From: Candidatus Nomurabacteria bacterium
GTDB taxonomy: Bacteria > Patescibacteriota > Saccharimonadia > Saccharimonadales > Saccharimonadaceae
NCBI GenBank assembly: GCA_031257295.1
Contig: JAIROX010000001.1
Location: 186,001 to 250,000 of the forward strand
DNA length: 64,000 nt
Direction: 5' to 3'
Shown: positions 24,924 through 33,285 of the stretch, piece by piece
How the letters are laid out: the number at the start of each line of letters is the position of its first letter
How positions within the stretch are numbered: position 1 is the first letter of the stretch
Notes under the pieces: model-generated
Database searches by the model: none
What the model saw: the letters and a program-made list of their open reading frames with translations, nothing else
Told to the model about the DNA's origin: nothing
Translations under genes and position numbers: made by a program

Positions 24924-24954
24924 TTAACTATTCCAAATCACGACAAAAAAGCAT

Positions 24955-25069
24955 ATAATAGGCCTAACCAGAAATGGTTTTTAAAGGTTAAATTTTAATA
25001 CACTTATAGATTGATATCAGTGACATTCAGTAGTAGGGTGTCCGCAATTCTAGAGTAGGAAGGGCAAAT
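24955..25069 (+). promoter_or_regulatory. rny promoter (-10) and 110-nt leader
   Basis: TATAAT at 24955-24960. A small hairpin AACCA-GAAA-TGGTT lies just downstream (about 24966-24979). The ribosome site is AGGAAGG before ATG 25070. Unlike many first genes here, this one has a long leader, in keeping with possible autoregulation by RNase Y. Confidence 0.55.
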
Positions 25070-26581
25070 ATGATAGAAGCAATTATTGCTTTTGTGGTAG
25101 GTGCTGGTTTGGCAGGCGGTGGCGCAGTCGTTTATCGCCGTGTCAAGAAAAACCAGAGTGAAGAAAAACTTGACGGCTTGGTGTCTAAGGCCAAAAACGA
25201 AGCTAGCGACATTGTATTGAAGGCGAAAAACGACGCTAGCAAAATCACCGATGAGGCCAGGAAAGAAGAAAGCGAACACCGCAAAGAGTGGAAAAAAACT
25301 GAGCAGCGTCTGGCTGATCGCGAGACCAACCTCGATAAAAAGCTTGAGCAGCTCGACCAGCGGGCTGAAAAATTACGCAAGCAAGAGTCTGAGGTTGATG
25401 GCCTAAAAGACGAAATTCATAAGATTCGTGACAGGCAGCAGGAAAAATTAGAAAAAATCGCTGGCCTTAGCAAAGCTGACGCCAAGGATAAACTGTTGCA
25501 AATGACCGAGCGTGATATTAAGCACGACCTGGTGGGGTTAGTCGAAAAAGAGCAAAAGAACATGGCTGAAGACACCGACGAAGCGGCTCAAACGGTTCTA
25601 CTAACTGCCATGGAGCGCATGAGCAGCGAGGTAACGGCCGATCGTACGGTAACAGCTCTTAAGCTGCCCGACGACGAAATGAAAGGCCGTATCATTGGTA
25701 AAGAAGGCCGCAATATCCAAGCTTTGCAGCGCGCTACGGGTGTAGATATTTTAGTCGATGATACACCTGGCATGGTGGTGCTAAGTTCGTTTGACCCAGT
25801 GCGTCGCCAGGTGGCACGGCTGAGCTTAGAGCGCCTTATGAAAGATGGCCGCATCAACCCGAGCTCAATTGAAGATGCCGTCGCTAAAGCCGAAAAAGAA
25901 ATCGACAAGGAAGTCATCCGGGCTGGTGAAGATGCTGCCCGTGAGGTTGGTATTGTAGGCATCCCTAAAGAGATTGTGCACTTGCTGGGTGAACTAAAAT
26001 TCCGCACCAGCTATGGCCAAAACGTGCTAATGCACAGCATCGAGATGGCTCACGTGGCGGGTATGATTGCCGAAGAGATTGGCGCCGATAAACGCATCGC
26101 TAAAACTGCCACCTTGCTACACGATATCGGCAAGGCCGTAACACACAAAATTGAAGGTAAGCACGCCGAGATCGGGGCTGAGCTGGCTCGTAAATACGGC
26201 ATTGAAGAAGCTGTGGCGCACGCCATGGAGGCCCATCACGAAGATGTTGAGCCAACCACGCCTGAAGCAATTATCGTGAAGGTGGTAGATGCTATCAGCG
26301 CCGCCCGCCCGGGTGCGCGCAATGTTAGCGCCGAGAACTTTGCCGAACGTATGCGCGACTTAGAAAACATCGCCAACGGCTTTGATGGCATCGAAAAGTC
26401 CTACGCTATCAGCGCAGGCCGCGAGATTCGCGTGGTTGTGTCGCCAACTTCCATCGACGACCTGAGTGCTATCAAACTGGCGCGCGATATTGCTAACAAG
26501 ATTGAATCGACCATGCAATATCCGGGTATTATCAAGGTAAATGTTATCCGCGAAACGCGGGCCATTGAATACGCCAAATAG
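25070..26581 (+). CDS. rny: Ribonuclease Y
   Basis: Membrane-bound endoribonuclease that starts mRNA decay. 503 aa. One N-terminal TM helix (1-22), a long charged coiled coil (about 28-150), a KH domain (GRIIGKEGRNIQALQRATG, about 205-223) and an HD phosphohydrolase domain with LLHDIGKA (about 346-353) and a distal 'AHHEDVEP'. The layout and length are those of the family. It has its own promoter and leader and is followed by a hairpin at 26598-26628. Confidence 0.96.
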   Translation: MIEAIIAFVVGAGLAGGGAVVYRRVKKNQSEEKLDGLVSKAKNEASDIVLKAKNDASKITDEARKEESEHRKEWKKTEQRLADRETNLDKKLEQLDQRAEKLRKQESEVDGLKDEIHKIRDRQQEKLEKIAGLSKADAKDKLLQMTERDIKHDLVGLVEKEQKNMAEDTDEAAQTVLLTAMERMSSEVTADRTVTALKLPDDEMKGRIIGKEGRNIQALQRATGVDILVDDTPGMVVLSSFDPVRRQVARLSLERLMKDGRINPSSIEDAVAKAEKEIDKEVIRAGEDAAREVGIVGIPKEIVHLLGELKFRTSYGQNVLMHSIEMAHVAGMIAEEIGADKRIAKTATLLHDIGKAVTHKIEGKHAEIGAELARKYGIEEAVAHAMEAHHEDVEPTTPEAIIVKVVDAISAARPGARNVSAENFAERMRDLENIANGFDGIEKSYAISAGREIRVVVSPTSIDDLSAIKLARDIANKIESTMQYPGIIKVNVIRETRAIEYAK

Positions 26582-26597
26582 CATAAGTAGCGCAACG

Positions 26598-26628
26598 AAG
26601 AGACTGGGCCCTAAATGCCTAGTCTCTT
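26598..26628 (+). terminator. Hairpin after rny
   Basis: AAGAGACT, inner GGC/GCC, AGTCTCTT. The T-run is poor. Confidence 0.55.
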
Positions 26629-26635
26629 ATGCTTA

Positions 26636-26666
26636 TTGACTTACCTTAGCGGGGGGGGGGTATACT
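26636..26666 (+). promoter_or_regulatory. Promoter with G10 spacer (surface protein at 26701)
   Basis: TTGACT (26636-26641), 19-bp spacer ending in ten G (26651-26660), TATACT (26661-26666). Loss of two G gives 17 bp, so the sequenced state may be weak or off. Confidence 0.8.
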
Positions 26667-26700
26667 TAGTAGTAAGTAAAATGTGACTAGTGAGGTTGAT

Positions 26701-28584
26701 ATGAAGATAAAAATAAGTTTGCTCCAAAGAATAAAGTTCCTAACCGGCGCACTATGCGTGGTGGTGTTATTGCCACTAATAGCGTGGCTGGTCATCAGCC
26801 ACCAGCCCAACGCTCACGCGGCCGCCCCTGACGCCACTGCCAACGACTTCACGTCGCTACAATCGGCCCTCGCCGCCGCCCCCAACGACGGCACGAATTA
26901 CGACATTGAAATCACCGCTGACATCCCCATCACCGCGGCGCTGACGCTGCCGACCAACCAAAAAATCTCGCTCCATTCCGACGCCACGCGCCGCACGCTC
27001 CTGCGCGACCCGTCTTATACTGGCGCGCTCATCACGTCGCCGAACACGGCCGTGTCAACCTCGGAACTGACCATCACCAACCTTGTCCTTGACGGCAACA
27101 AAGCCAACGTCACCGCCGCGGCTTCGGCATCGATGATCCAGTTCGTCAGCGGCAGCAAGGCCACCCTCAACATCGGCAACGGCGCTATCCTGCGCAACGC
27201 CGCCATCGCCAGCGGCTACGGCGCAGCGGTCTATTCATACAGCAACACCAACATCTACGGCGACGCCATCATCGAAAACAACAGCGGCCAACACGGCGGT
27301 GCCATGGCGTTTCGCTCGGCGGCCGCTACCACGCCATACACCGTCAACATCCACGATGATGTCAAGATTCAGGATAACACCTCTACTTCGTATGGCGCCG
27401 GACTTTTGGTGTGGGGTCAAGCCACCACCATCAAAGTCAATGTTTATGGCCGCACAACTTTTCGGGGTAATACTGGTCGAACTGCTGGGTTAGGGGCGAT
27501 TGGCTTGGTTGACTTGGATGTTTATGATGACGTGCTAGTAACCGAAAATACCAACACTGATAACGGTGGCATAATTGGGATTTGGAGTGATGCCGATGTG
27601 GAACCGCCCCACGTTAGTGTGCGCGACAATGTTAAAGTCATTAACAATGCATCCGGGGCTCACGGTGCCGGTCTCTATCTGCGGGCTGTAACTTGCGAAA
27701 TGTCGGGCAATGTTGAAGTTAGCGACAACACAGCGGGAACTTACGGCGGCGGGGTAATTTTTTACGCCTGTGGCACGGGTTCGCGGCTGGACGGTAATGC
27801 GAAGATTTTGAATAATAAAGCAACATTTGGCGGTGGTCTGTATATAGTTAACTCTACGATGACGATTGGCGGTAATGCCGAAATCAGCGGCAATGTTGCG
27901 ACGGGGCGCTTTATATCGGCCGATGGTCAGATGGGCGTTGGCGGGGTGGCGGTTGTTGGTGTGGCGGTTAACGTGACGATTACTGATAATGTCAAAATCA
28001 CGCGCAATCGGGCCGAGGTGGGCAGCGGCGGCGGGATTGGGGTGTGGCGCAACGTGCCGAATCCGGCGCTGACGATTTCCGGCGCGGTGCAGATTACTGA
28101 TAATTACTCGGCCGAAAATGGCGGCGGGATTTTTATCGAACCGCAACAAAACCAATCGATTGCGGCGACCGATTACGAAAAAATGACGGTCGGCCCGGGC
28201 GTGGTGTTCGCGCGCAACCGTGCGCAGGCGGCGTATCAGATTGCCGCAGCGGATATTCCTTTGCACGATGCGCAGATTGCGACGCGGTCGTTCACGGCGC
28301 CGTTTGGGTATGGGTATAATAATTATGATATCAACTATACTGGCGGCACGCAGGTTTTTGCGGCGCTGTTTGATGCCGCGGGCGGTTCGGCTGTTTCTGG
28401 TCAATTGGTGCCGGTGGGCGGTGCGGCCACGCGCCCGAGCGACCCTGCGCGGAGTGGCTATCGGTTCGTCGGGTGGTATTTGGGCGATAACCTGTATGAT
28501 TTTGGGGCGGTTTTGATGGGGGATGTTTGGTTGGTGGCGAAGTGGGAGGTAATTCCACTAGCGCCAAATTCGGGTGTGCGCTAG
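26701..28584 (+). CDS. Large secreted beta-helix surface protein with InlB-type repeat, anchor tail missing
   Basis: 627 aa from ATG 26701 (GAGG site before it). Signal sequence at about residues 1-40. A long region (about 60-530) has repeated GGG/GGA and N-N-x-A patterns typical of right-handed beta-helix, polymorphic-outer-membrane-like repeats. Then comes a Listeria-Bacteroides (InlB B) repeat (GYRFVGWYLGDNLYD, then WLVAKWEV). It stops with LAPNSGVR, right after a motif equivalent to the sorting signal of its neighbours, without the hydrophobic helix and basic tail. Third-position C is very common in the first third and falls later, so the gene is compositionally mosaic. It may be released instead of anchored, or be truncated. 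Confidence 0.78.
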   Translation: MKIKISLLQRIKFLTGALCVVVLLPLIAWLVISHQPNAHAAAPDATANDFTSLQSALAAAPNDGTNYDIEITADIPITAALTLPTNQKISLHSDATRRTLLRDPSYTGALITSPNTAVSTSELTITNLVLDGNKANVTAAASASMIQFVSGSKATLNIGNGAILRNAAIASGYGAAVYSYSNTNIYGDAIIENNSGQHGGAMAFRSAAATTPYTVNIHDDVKIQDNTSTSYGAGLLVWGQATTIKVNVYGRTTFRGNTGRTAGLGAIGLVDLDVYDDVLVTENTNTDNGGIIGIWSDADVEPPHVSVRDNVKVINNASGAHGAGLYLRAVTCEMSGNVEVSDNTAGTYGGGVIFYACGTGSRLDGNAKILNNKATFGGGLYIVNSTMTIGGNAEISGNVATGRFISADGQMGVGGVAVVGVAVNVTITDNVKITRNRAEVGSGGGIGVWRNVPNPALTISGAVQITDNYSAENGGGIFIEPQQNQSIAATDYEKMTVGPGVVFARNRAQAAYQIAAADIPLHDAQIATRSFTAPFGYGYNNYDINYTGGTQVFAALFDAAGGSAVSGQLVPVGGAATRPSDPARSGYRFVGWYLGDNLYDFGAVLMGDVWLVAKWEVIPLAPNSGVR

Positions 28585-28600
28585 TTATCCACAGAAAGCC

Positions 28601-28630
28601 TTGACATTTTAGGACGGGGTAGCGTAGAAT
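28601..28630 (+). promoter_or_regulatory. Promoter of the interrupted surface gene
   Basis: TTGACA (28601-28606), 18-bp spacer containing GGGG, TAGAAT (28625-28630). It resembles the poly-G promoters with an eroded tract. Confidence 0.7.
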
Positions 28631-28708
28631 TAGTGACGTATAGCACAAAAAACAAAAATAAGCAAAAACAAAAACAAACGTTTGTAGTGGTCGAGAGAGA
28701 GGATCACT

Positions 28709-30270
28709 ATGACAAAAACAAAAAAATCAAAATAATATTATTCGACATCCGTAAGTGGATGTTTGTAACGGGAGCTTGCGCTTTGGTGGTCTTGGTCGCA
28801 GTAAGTGGGCTGGTAATGCTTAGGTGATACAGCGAGGCCGACGCCACATTGGCCCCAGACGGCACAACACCATCAAGCGTCACTTGCACCACGCCAGGGC
28901 CGCGCGGGCCAAGTTCTTGCTATGTTGACGCAAGTGCCATTGATTCCGGGCTGTCTGGCACCATCGGTTTTGATTTCAGCGGCTCCGCGCCCGCCGGAGA
29001 GGCCGATATTGTTTCTGGGTCTGTTACCGGCAGTGGCACTTTGGCGATTCCGAAAAGCATCAATGTGGATGGTAGCGGCACGATCAAGACTGTCACCAGA
29101 ATGTGGCAAGGCGGGTTAAGCAACAGTAGCACATTTTCTGGTACGATAATCATTCCTAATACTGTGCAGACTATCAGGGACAGTGCTGTTGGGAGTGCCC
29201 AAAATATTTCAACAATTTTGTTTGAGGATGGAGGAACGGCTGCGTTGACGATTGACGCGGGTGCTTTTCATAGCTCCAAAGCCACCAATGTGGTTGAGTT
29301 TCCTGGTCGGCTAACTTATATGGGCAGCGGGGTTTTTAACTATTCAGCAATTACCGGCGTGATTTTTAACGAAGGGCCATATCCGCTCACACTAACACAA
29401 GGGGCTTTTACCAACACCACGGATCTAACTGGTGCTATCAACTTCCCGGCCAATCTTAACACGGTGGCGGCGGGTGCTTTTCATTCAGATGACGACTGCC
29501 AGTGGTTTACGCCTGGCCAAGATACTGCGATTGACACGGTGAAGTTCTTGGGCGATTCTATCACTGGGGTAGACAACGACGCGTTTAAATCTGGCGTGAA
29601 ATTTATCACGACTTGCAACGCCAACGCGGCCAAAACAGCCGACATTCGGTTCTTGAAACGCGATGGTTCGACGACGGCGCACCAGGAAAACAATTTTGGT
29701 TGCGGCGCCTACGTTGACCAGCCAAGTGTGAGTGAAGCTGGGTATAAACTGCTGGGTTGGCACCTCAGGGCCGACCTTTCCGATGCGGCCTTGACCTTCC
29801 CGTGGACGCCATATGCGGGCGCAACTTTGGTGGAAAATCTGCCAGTGTACGGCGATTATACACCACTTGAAGAAGTCGACGTGGCTGTGCCGAAAACCAG
29901 TTTTGTGGTTGGTGAAAGTGTTAATGTCAGCGTATTTGCTAAGTATGGCGATGCTTCACGGGATGATGTCACTAATGCTTCTACCCCGACGATCACCTCG
30001 AAAGACACTGCTAGCGGCCAAGCAGATAATGTCTCTGGCACAAAAGTGACATTTACTCACGCCTCGGAGCACCAGATCTGTGCGACGTATGACGGCAGGA
30101 CGGGCTGCGTAAATGTAGAAGTTAGAAGAGTTGGAGCGCCAGACACTGGCTTTATGGCCCAAGTTGGTAAGTTTGGTATTGGCCTGGCCGTTGCAGCGGC
30201 AGTGGCGGTAGCGTTCGCCTTTGCGCTAAAAAGAAAACCCAGGCGCAAGATGGGCTTGGGCGGCAAATAA
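28709..30270 (+). pseudogene. Interrupted LRR_5 (BspA-like) surface protein gene
   Basis: The ATG with a purine-rich site (GAGAGAGGA) is at 28709 but runs into a stop after 8 codons. Adding one A to the A7 run at 28721-28727 would put it into the frame that encodes a basic start and signal helix (KWMFVTGACALVVLVAVSGL). That frame meets a single TGA at 28825-28827 and then stays open to 30270. The remaining 473-aa frame (from ATG 28849) has BspA-type LRR_5 repeats (IIIPNTVQTI, VEFPGRLTYMG, INFPANLNTVAAGAF), an InlB-like piece, a beta domain and a sorting signal: APDTG, Ala/Val helix, KRKPRRK. Without repair the product has no signal peptide. It could be a recent pseudogene or a slippage-switched gene. 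Confidence 0.72.
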
Positions 30271-30296
30271 AAAGACAACAGGCTAGAAAAGCATAT

Positions 30297-30327
30297 AAAA
30301 ACACCTATCATTTAGATAGGTGTTTTT
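30297..30327. terminator. Terminator after the surface gene (bidirectional)
   Basis: AAAAACACCTATC, loop, GATAGGTGTTTTT. It also suits the convergent tRNA cluster. Confidence 0.9.
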
Positions 30328-30339
30328 GCGATCTTTATC

Positions 30340-30416
30340 TGGTACCTCCGGCAGGACTCGAACCTGCGACACGTGGGATAGAAGCCCACTGCTCTAATCC
30401 GCTGAGCTACGGAGGC
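30340..30416 (-). tRNA. tRNA-Arg (anticodon UCU)
   Basis: Full cloverleaf on the minus strand, anticodon loop CTTCTAT, T-loop GGTTCGAGTCC, encoded CCA. Confidence 0.96.
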
Positions 30417-30453
30417 TCGTTGGACCAGACATATCGTTGGAGGTTGCTAAACT

Positions 30454-30528
30454 TGGTGCGGGTGACCGGAATCGAACCGGTAGCGCCTGCTTGGAAGGCA
30501 GGCATATTAGCCGTTATACGACACCCGC
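30454..30528 (-). tRNA. tRNA-Gly (anticodon UCC)
   Basis: Acceptor GCGGGTG/CACCCGC, anticodon loop CTTCCAA, encoded CCA. Confidence 0.96.
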
Positions 30529-30606
30529 CTGCAAGCAACACCCAACAAGCACTGAATCTACAGCTTGCGTACATTGTAGCACAAGCGTAATGATTTGTCA
30601 AGATGC

Positions 30607-30681
30607 TGGTGCGGGTACGGGGAGTCGGACCCCGGTCTTATGCTTGGGAAGCACACATAATAGCCGTTATACGATACCCGC
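30607..30681 (-). tRNA. tRNA-Gly (anticodon CCC)
   Basis: Acceptor GCGGGTA/TACCCGC, anticodon loop TTCCCAA, encoded CCA. Close relative of the tRNA-Gly(UCC) next to it. Confidence 0.95.
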
Positions 30682-30707
30682 TTCACTTAATTTTATCATG
30701 TGCGACG

Positions 30708-31673
30708 CTAAACGTAGATAATTTCGACACCCGACATGGTCATGCTGCCGGTGATGGTGACGGTTTTCCCGCTTCCTTTGTCGACAAAGCGCGGTGTGTT
30801 CTTTTCGTTAACGCCCGACATAGTGTTGCTTACGCTATCAACCACGCGCCAGTTTTTGGGTATATAAAGTTCAAAACCCGACATAAAACCGTTGACTTCG
30901 ATGATGGCCGAATCGCCCTTAACTTTGGCGTTGTCGAAATAGGCTTTGATTGAGCCGAGGCGGCAGTTCAAAACAGCGCGCTGGAAATCTTCGGTGTTAA
31001 TGTATTTGATGGTTGCGCCCATGTTGACATCTACGAACACTTCGCTGTCGTCGTCTTGATTGATAACATTTTCGTACTTGTCTGGATTGTGGCGGTCGAA
31101 GTGAGTGTGGCCGTCGTGATATGCGTGGAGATGCTTACTAGGCCGGCTACGATGGAATAATACGCTAAACGCGATAGATAGCAAAATCGCCGCACCCCAC
31201 ATCCACAAAACTTGTTGGGTGTTCATCGAAAACGGTAGCCAATCTGTTTGGTAATTAGCGATTGTTAGCAGTCCGGCGACTGACCCAAAAGTGAAAAACC
31301 ACACACGACCAATTGCTGTTGCAATGCCGAACGCCACCAAAAATGTGGCTAGCACTAACCACCAGGGGTTAACGGCAAAAGTGTAGACATCGAATGCTTG
31401 CACGCCAAGTATGCCAGCTGCGACTAACAATAGCACACCCCAAAAGATTCGGGCGCCTAGGTTTGGGCGATGTATGGCCTTATTGTTGATATTATGTCTT
31501 GCCGCACGTTGCACAGCGCGGCTCTTTGCTCGTGCGTCCATCTCGTCTTCAACGACTTTTGCGGCTTCTTCGGGGCTTTTGCCCTCAAACTTTTTGCGGT
31601 ACTCTTCTGGACCTTCGGTGACAAGACGCGCAAATTTTCGTGCTGCGCCATCTTCTTTTTTAGTTTTACTCAT
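30708..31673 (-). CDS. LiaF-like membrane protein
   Basis: 321 aa. A charged N-terminal cytoplasmic part (1-70) is followed by four to five TM helices (about 75-180) and a C-terminal beta-helix-like domain (about 215-321). That domain has the Gly-rich short repeats of the LiaF/VraT 'cell wall-active antibiotic response' family (NCRLGSIKAYFDNAKVKGDSA, MSGFELYIPKNW, and the terminal SMTMSGVEIIYV). LiaF-type proteins report envelope stress to a regulator. Here the gene lies 2 nt after a LytTR regulator, a pairing seen in other bacteria, so an envelope-responsive switch is likely. Confidence 0.8.
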   Translation of the reverse strand: MSKTKKEDGAARKFARLVTEGPEEYRKKFEGKSPEEAAKVVEDEMDARAKSRAVQRAARHNINNKAIHRPNLGARIFWGVLLLVAAGILGVQAFDVYTFAVNPWWLVLATFLVAFGIATAIGRVWFFTFGSVAGLLTIANYQTDWLPFSMNTQQVLWMWGAAILLSIAFSVLFHRSRPSKHLHAYHDGHTHFDRHNPDKYENVINQDDDSEVFVDVNMGATIKYINTEDFQRAVLNCRLGSIKAYFDNAKVKGDSAIIEVNGFMSGFELYIPKNWRVVDSVSNTMSGVNEKNTPRFVDKGSGKTVTITGSMTMSGVEIIYV

Positions 31674-31675
31674 TT

Positions 31676-32128
31676 TTAAACCCTTTCGTTTAACTTATCC
31701 TTCAATTGCTTAAAATAACTGCGCGAAACATTAACTTGCTTGTGGCTGCTGCGAAATTGCACGGTGCTGGGGCCGGTCAGGTTGCGGGTGATGGCTAAAA
31801 TATACTTAGTGCCGAGCACCACCGATTTACCGGCTCGCACAAAGCTGCTAGGCAAACTATCTTCGAGCTCGTATAATTTTTGCTTAGATTCGAAAATGTC
31901 GCTTGGCGTGTGCGCAAAGGTTTTGCCGTCGACCGCTTCAAAAAACAGCACGGCTTCGGGCGACAAATAATATTCTTTGCCATCTTTCAAAAGTGCTAGC
32001 TTGCGGTTTTTGCTCAGGGCGTCCAAAATCGCGGTTTGAACCTTGACCGCTTCGCCATCAATGTCACGGCAGCGAATGATGACTTCGGGCTCGCTAATTT
32101 TATCGTCAGTTTCGATACGGATTTTCAT
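31676..32128 (-). CDS. LytTR-domain DNA-binding regulator
   Basis: 150 aa. The C-terminal half (about 50-148) is a LytTR domain: 'YYLSPEAVLFFEAVDGKTFAHT', the helix 'QKLYELEDSLPSSFVRAGKSVV', and an end with 'NVSRSYFKQLKDKL' matching the recognition strand-helix. There is no receiver domain, so it is not a response regulator of the AgrA type; it resembles the short LytTR proteins that pair with membrane partners. It is first in a two-gene minus-strand unit with the LiaF-like gene. A DNA target is not known. Confidence 0.85.
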   Translation of the reverse strand: MKIRIETDDKISEPEVIIRCRDIDGEAVKVQTAILDALSKNRKLALLKDGKEYYLSPEAVLFFEAVDGKTFAHTPSDIFESKQKLYELEDSLPSSFVRAGKSVVLGTKYILAITRNLTGPSTVQFRSSHKQVNVSRSYFKQLKDKLNERV

Positions 32129-32230
32129 GCAATTTATCCTACGTTACTTATATATTAACAGCTTTACGTCGTCTAGCAAAAACCGCTGAGTGGTCAAAAC
32201 TTGGGTTTATGTGGTAAAATATGCAGGCGT

Positions 32231-32308
32231 GGCGAGCGTGGCTTAGCTGGTTAAAGCATCGGGTTGTGGTTCCGAGGATCGTGGGTTCGAATCCCATCGC
32301 TCGCCCCA
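32231..32308 (+). tRNA. tRNA-His (anticodon GUG)
   Basis: Has the His-specific extra G(-1) opposite discriminator C (encoded), acceptor GCGAGCG/CGCTCGC, anticodon loop TTGTGGT and encoded CCA. Confidence 0.95.
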
Positions 32309-32370
32309 AAACCAGATGACAATCTTCATGGTTACTATCTGGTTTCAGCATGATATGATTATCTTGATAT

Positions 32371-33285
32371 ATGAAACCTAAAAAGCAAACGTCCGAACGA
32401 CAAAGAATCGGCCAAAGAGTCGGCCTAGTTAGTCTTTTTTTGAGCATTGTTCTATCAGCAGCTAAGTTTATCATTGGCGCGCTCAGCAATAGCATTGCCG
32501 TCATGGCTGATGCTTTCAATAATTTGACTGATTGCGTGTCGGCTATCGCTAGCTTTTTGGGATTTCGCTTGGCACATCATCGCGATCAGAACCACCCTTA
32601 CGGCCACGGTCGCATGGAATATGTGGCGGGTCTGACGGTTTCGATGGTAATTATCGTGACGGCCTTTAGCGTAGGCGAGGCAGCGATTCGTCGGCTGGTT
32701 AGCCCAGAGCCGGTTGATGCCTCATCGGTTGCGCTAACAGTGTGCGTTGTGGCCATAGCTGTAAAAATTGGTATGGCGGTTTTTGTAAAACTTAGCAATC
32801 GCAAAGTGCACTCGCAGACTTTGGCAGCAGCAGCGCGTGATAATATCTCTGATACGTTGGCCACGTCGGTGGCTTTGTTGTCGTTGTTACTGGCGCCACA
32901 CACGGATTTACCAGTGGACGGTCTACTGGGTATCGTAGTGTCGGCCTTTATCCTGTATTCTGGTATCAAGTCATTTCTTGATAACTTGGAGCTGATTTTG
33001 GGCAAAGGATTGACACCTAAAGAAGCCCGTGAAATTCGGGCCATTTTAGGTGATTATGATATCGTTGAATATGCTACCGATCTAGACGTGCACGACTATG
33101 GACCTGAGTCGAAGATTCTGCTAGCTAAGGTGCATCTGGCTAAAAGCCCGCATAGTAAAGAGTTTAAAAACGAAATGATGCGCATTAAGCGCGAAATCAA
33201 TAAGGGGTTTGGCTTTGACGAAACAATTATTTATTGGCCTCCAGCTTTCCATGAGGCTGATGGTGACAGCGCTAAATCCCGGTGA
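32371..33285 (+). CDS. Cation diffusion facilitator (zinc/iron/manganese efflux)
   Basis: 304 aa, proton-coupled metal exporter. Six TM helices in about residues 15-200. The metal site in TM2 reads ADAFNNLTD (Asn replaces the first Asp/His of the usual HxxxD), and the TM5 site is DNISDTLATS. A cytoplasmic HP-Y-GHGR loop follows TM2 (HPYGHGRMEY), as in the FieF/MntE groups, and a C-terminal domain lies at about 210-295. Metal specificity cannot be read. It converges with murA: the last 14 bp overlap. Confidence 0.92.
   Translation: MKPKKQTSERQRIGQRVGLVSLFLSIVLSAAKFIIGALSNSIAVMADAFNNLTDCVSAIASFLGFRLAHHRDQNHPYGHGRMEYVAGLTVSMVIIVTAFSVGEAAIRRLVSPEPVDASSVALTVCVVAIAVKIGMAVFVKLSNRKVHSQTLAAAARDNISDTLATSVALLSLLLAPHTDLPVDGLLGIVVSAFILYSGIKSFLDNLELILGKGLTPKEAREIRAILGDYDIVEYATDLDVHDYGPESKILLAKVHLAKSPHSKEFKNEMMRIKREINKGFGFDETIIYWPPAFHEADGDSAKSR

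Noticed and set aside
27535-28404. Minus-strand 289-codon frame opposite the beta-helix surface protein
   Set aside because: Arg/His/Ile-rich shadow of a repetitive GC-rich gene with a good signal peptide and promoter on the plus strand.
28633-28848. UGA recoded as glycine or another amino acid (one in-frame TGA in an otherwise open frame)
   Set aside because: UGA is the natural stop of lepA-N, 20701 and rsmA, with following genes starting there; no other long gene in the window contains an in-frame UGA.
30340-30681. Tandem repeat array or CRISPR-like spacing
   Set aside because: The similar blocks are three separate tRNA genes (Arg, Gly, Gly).
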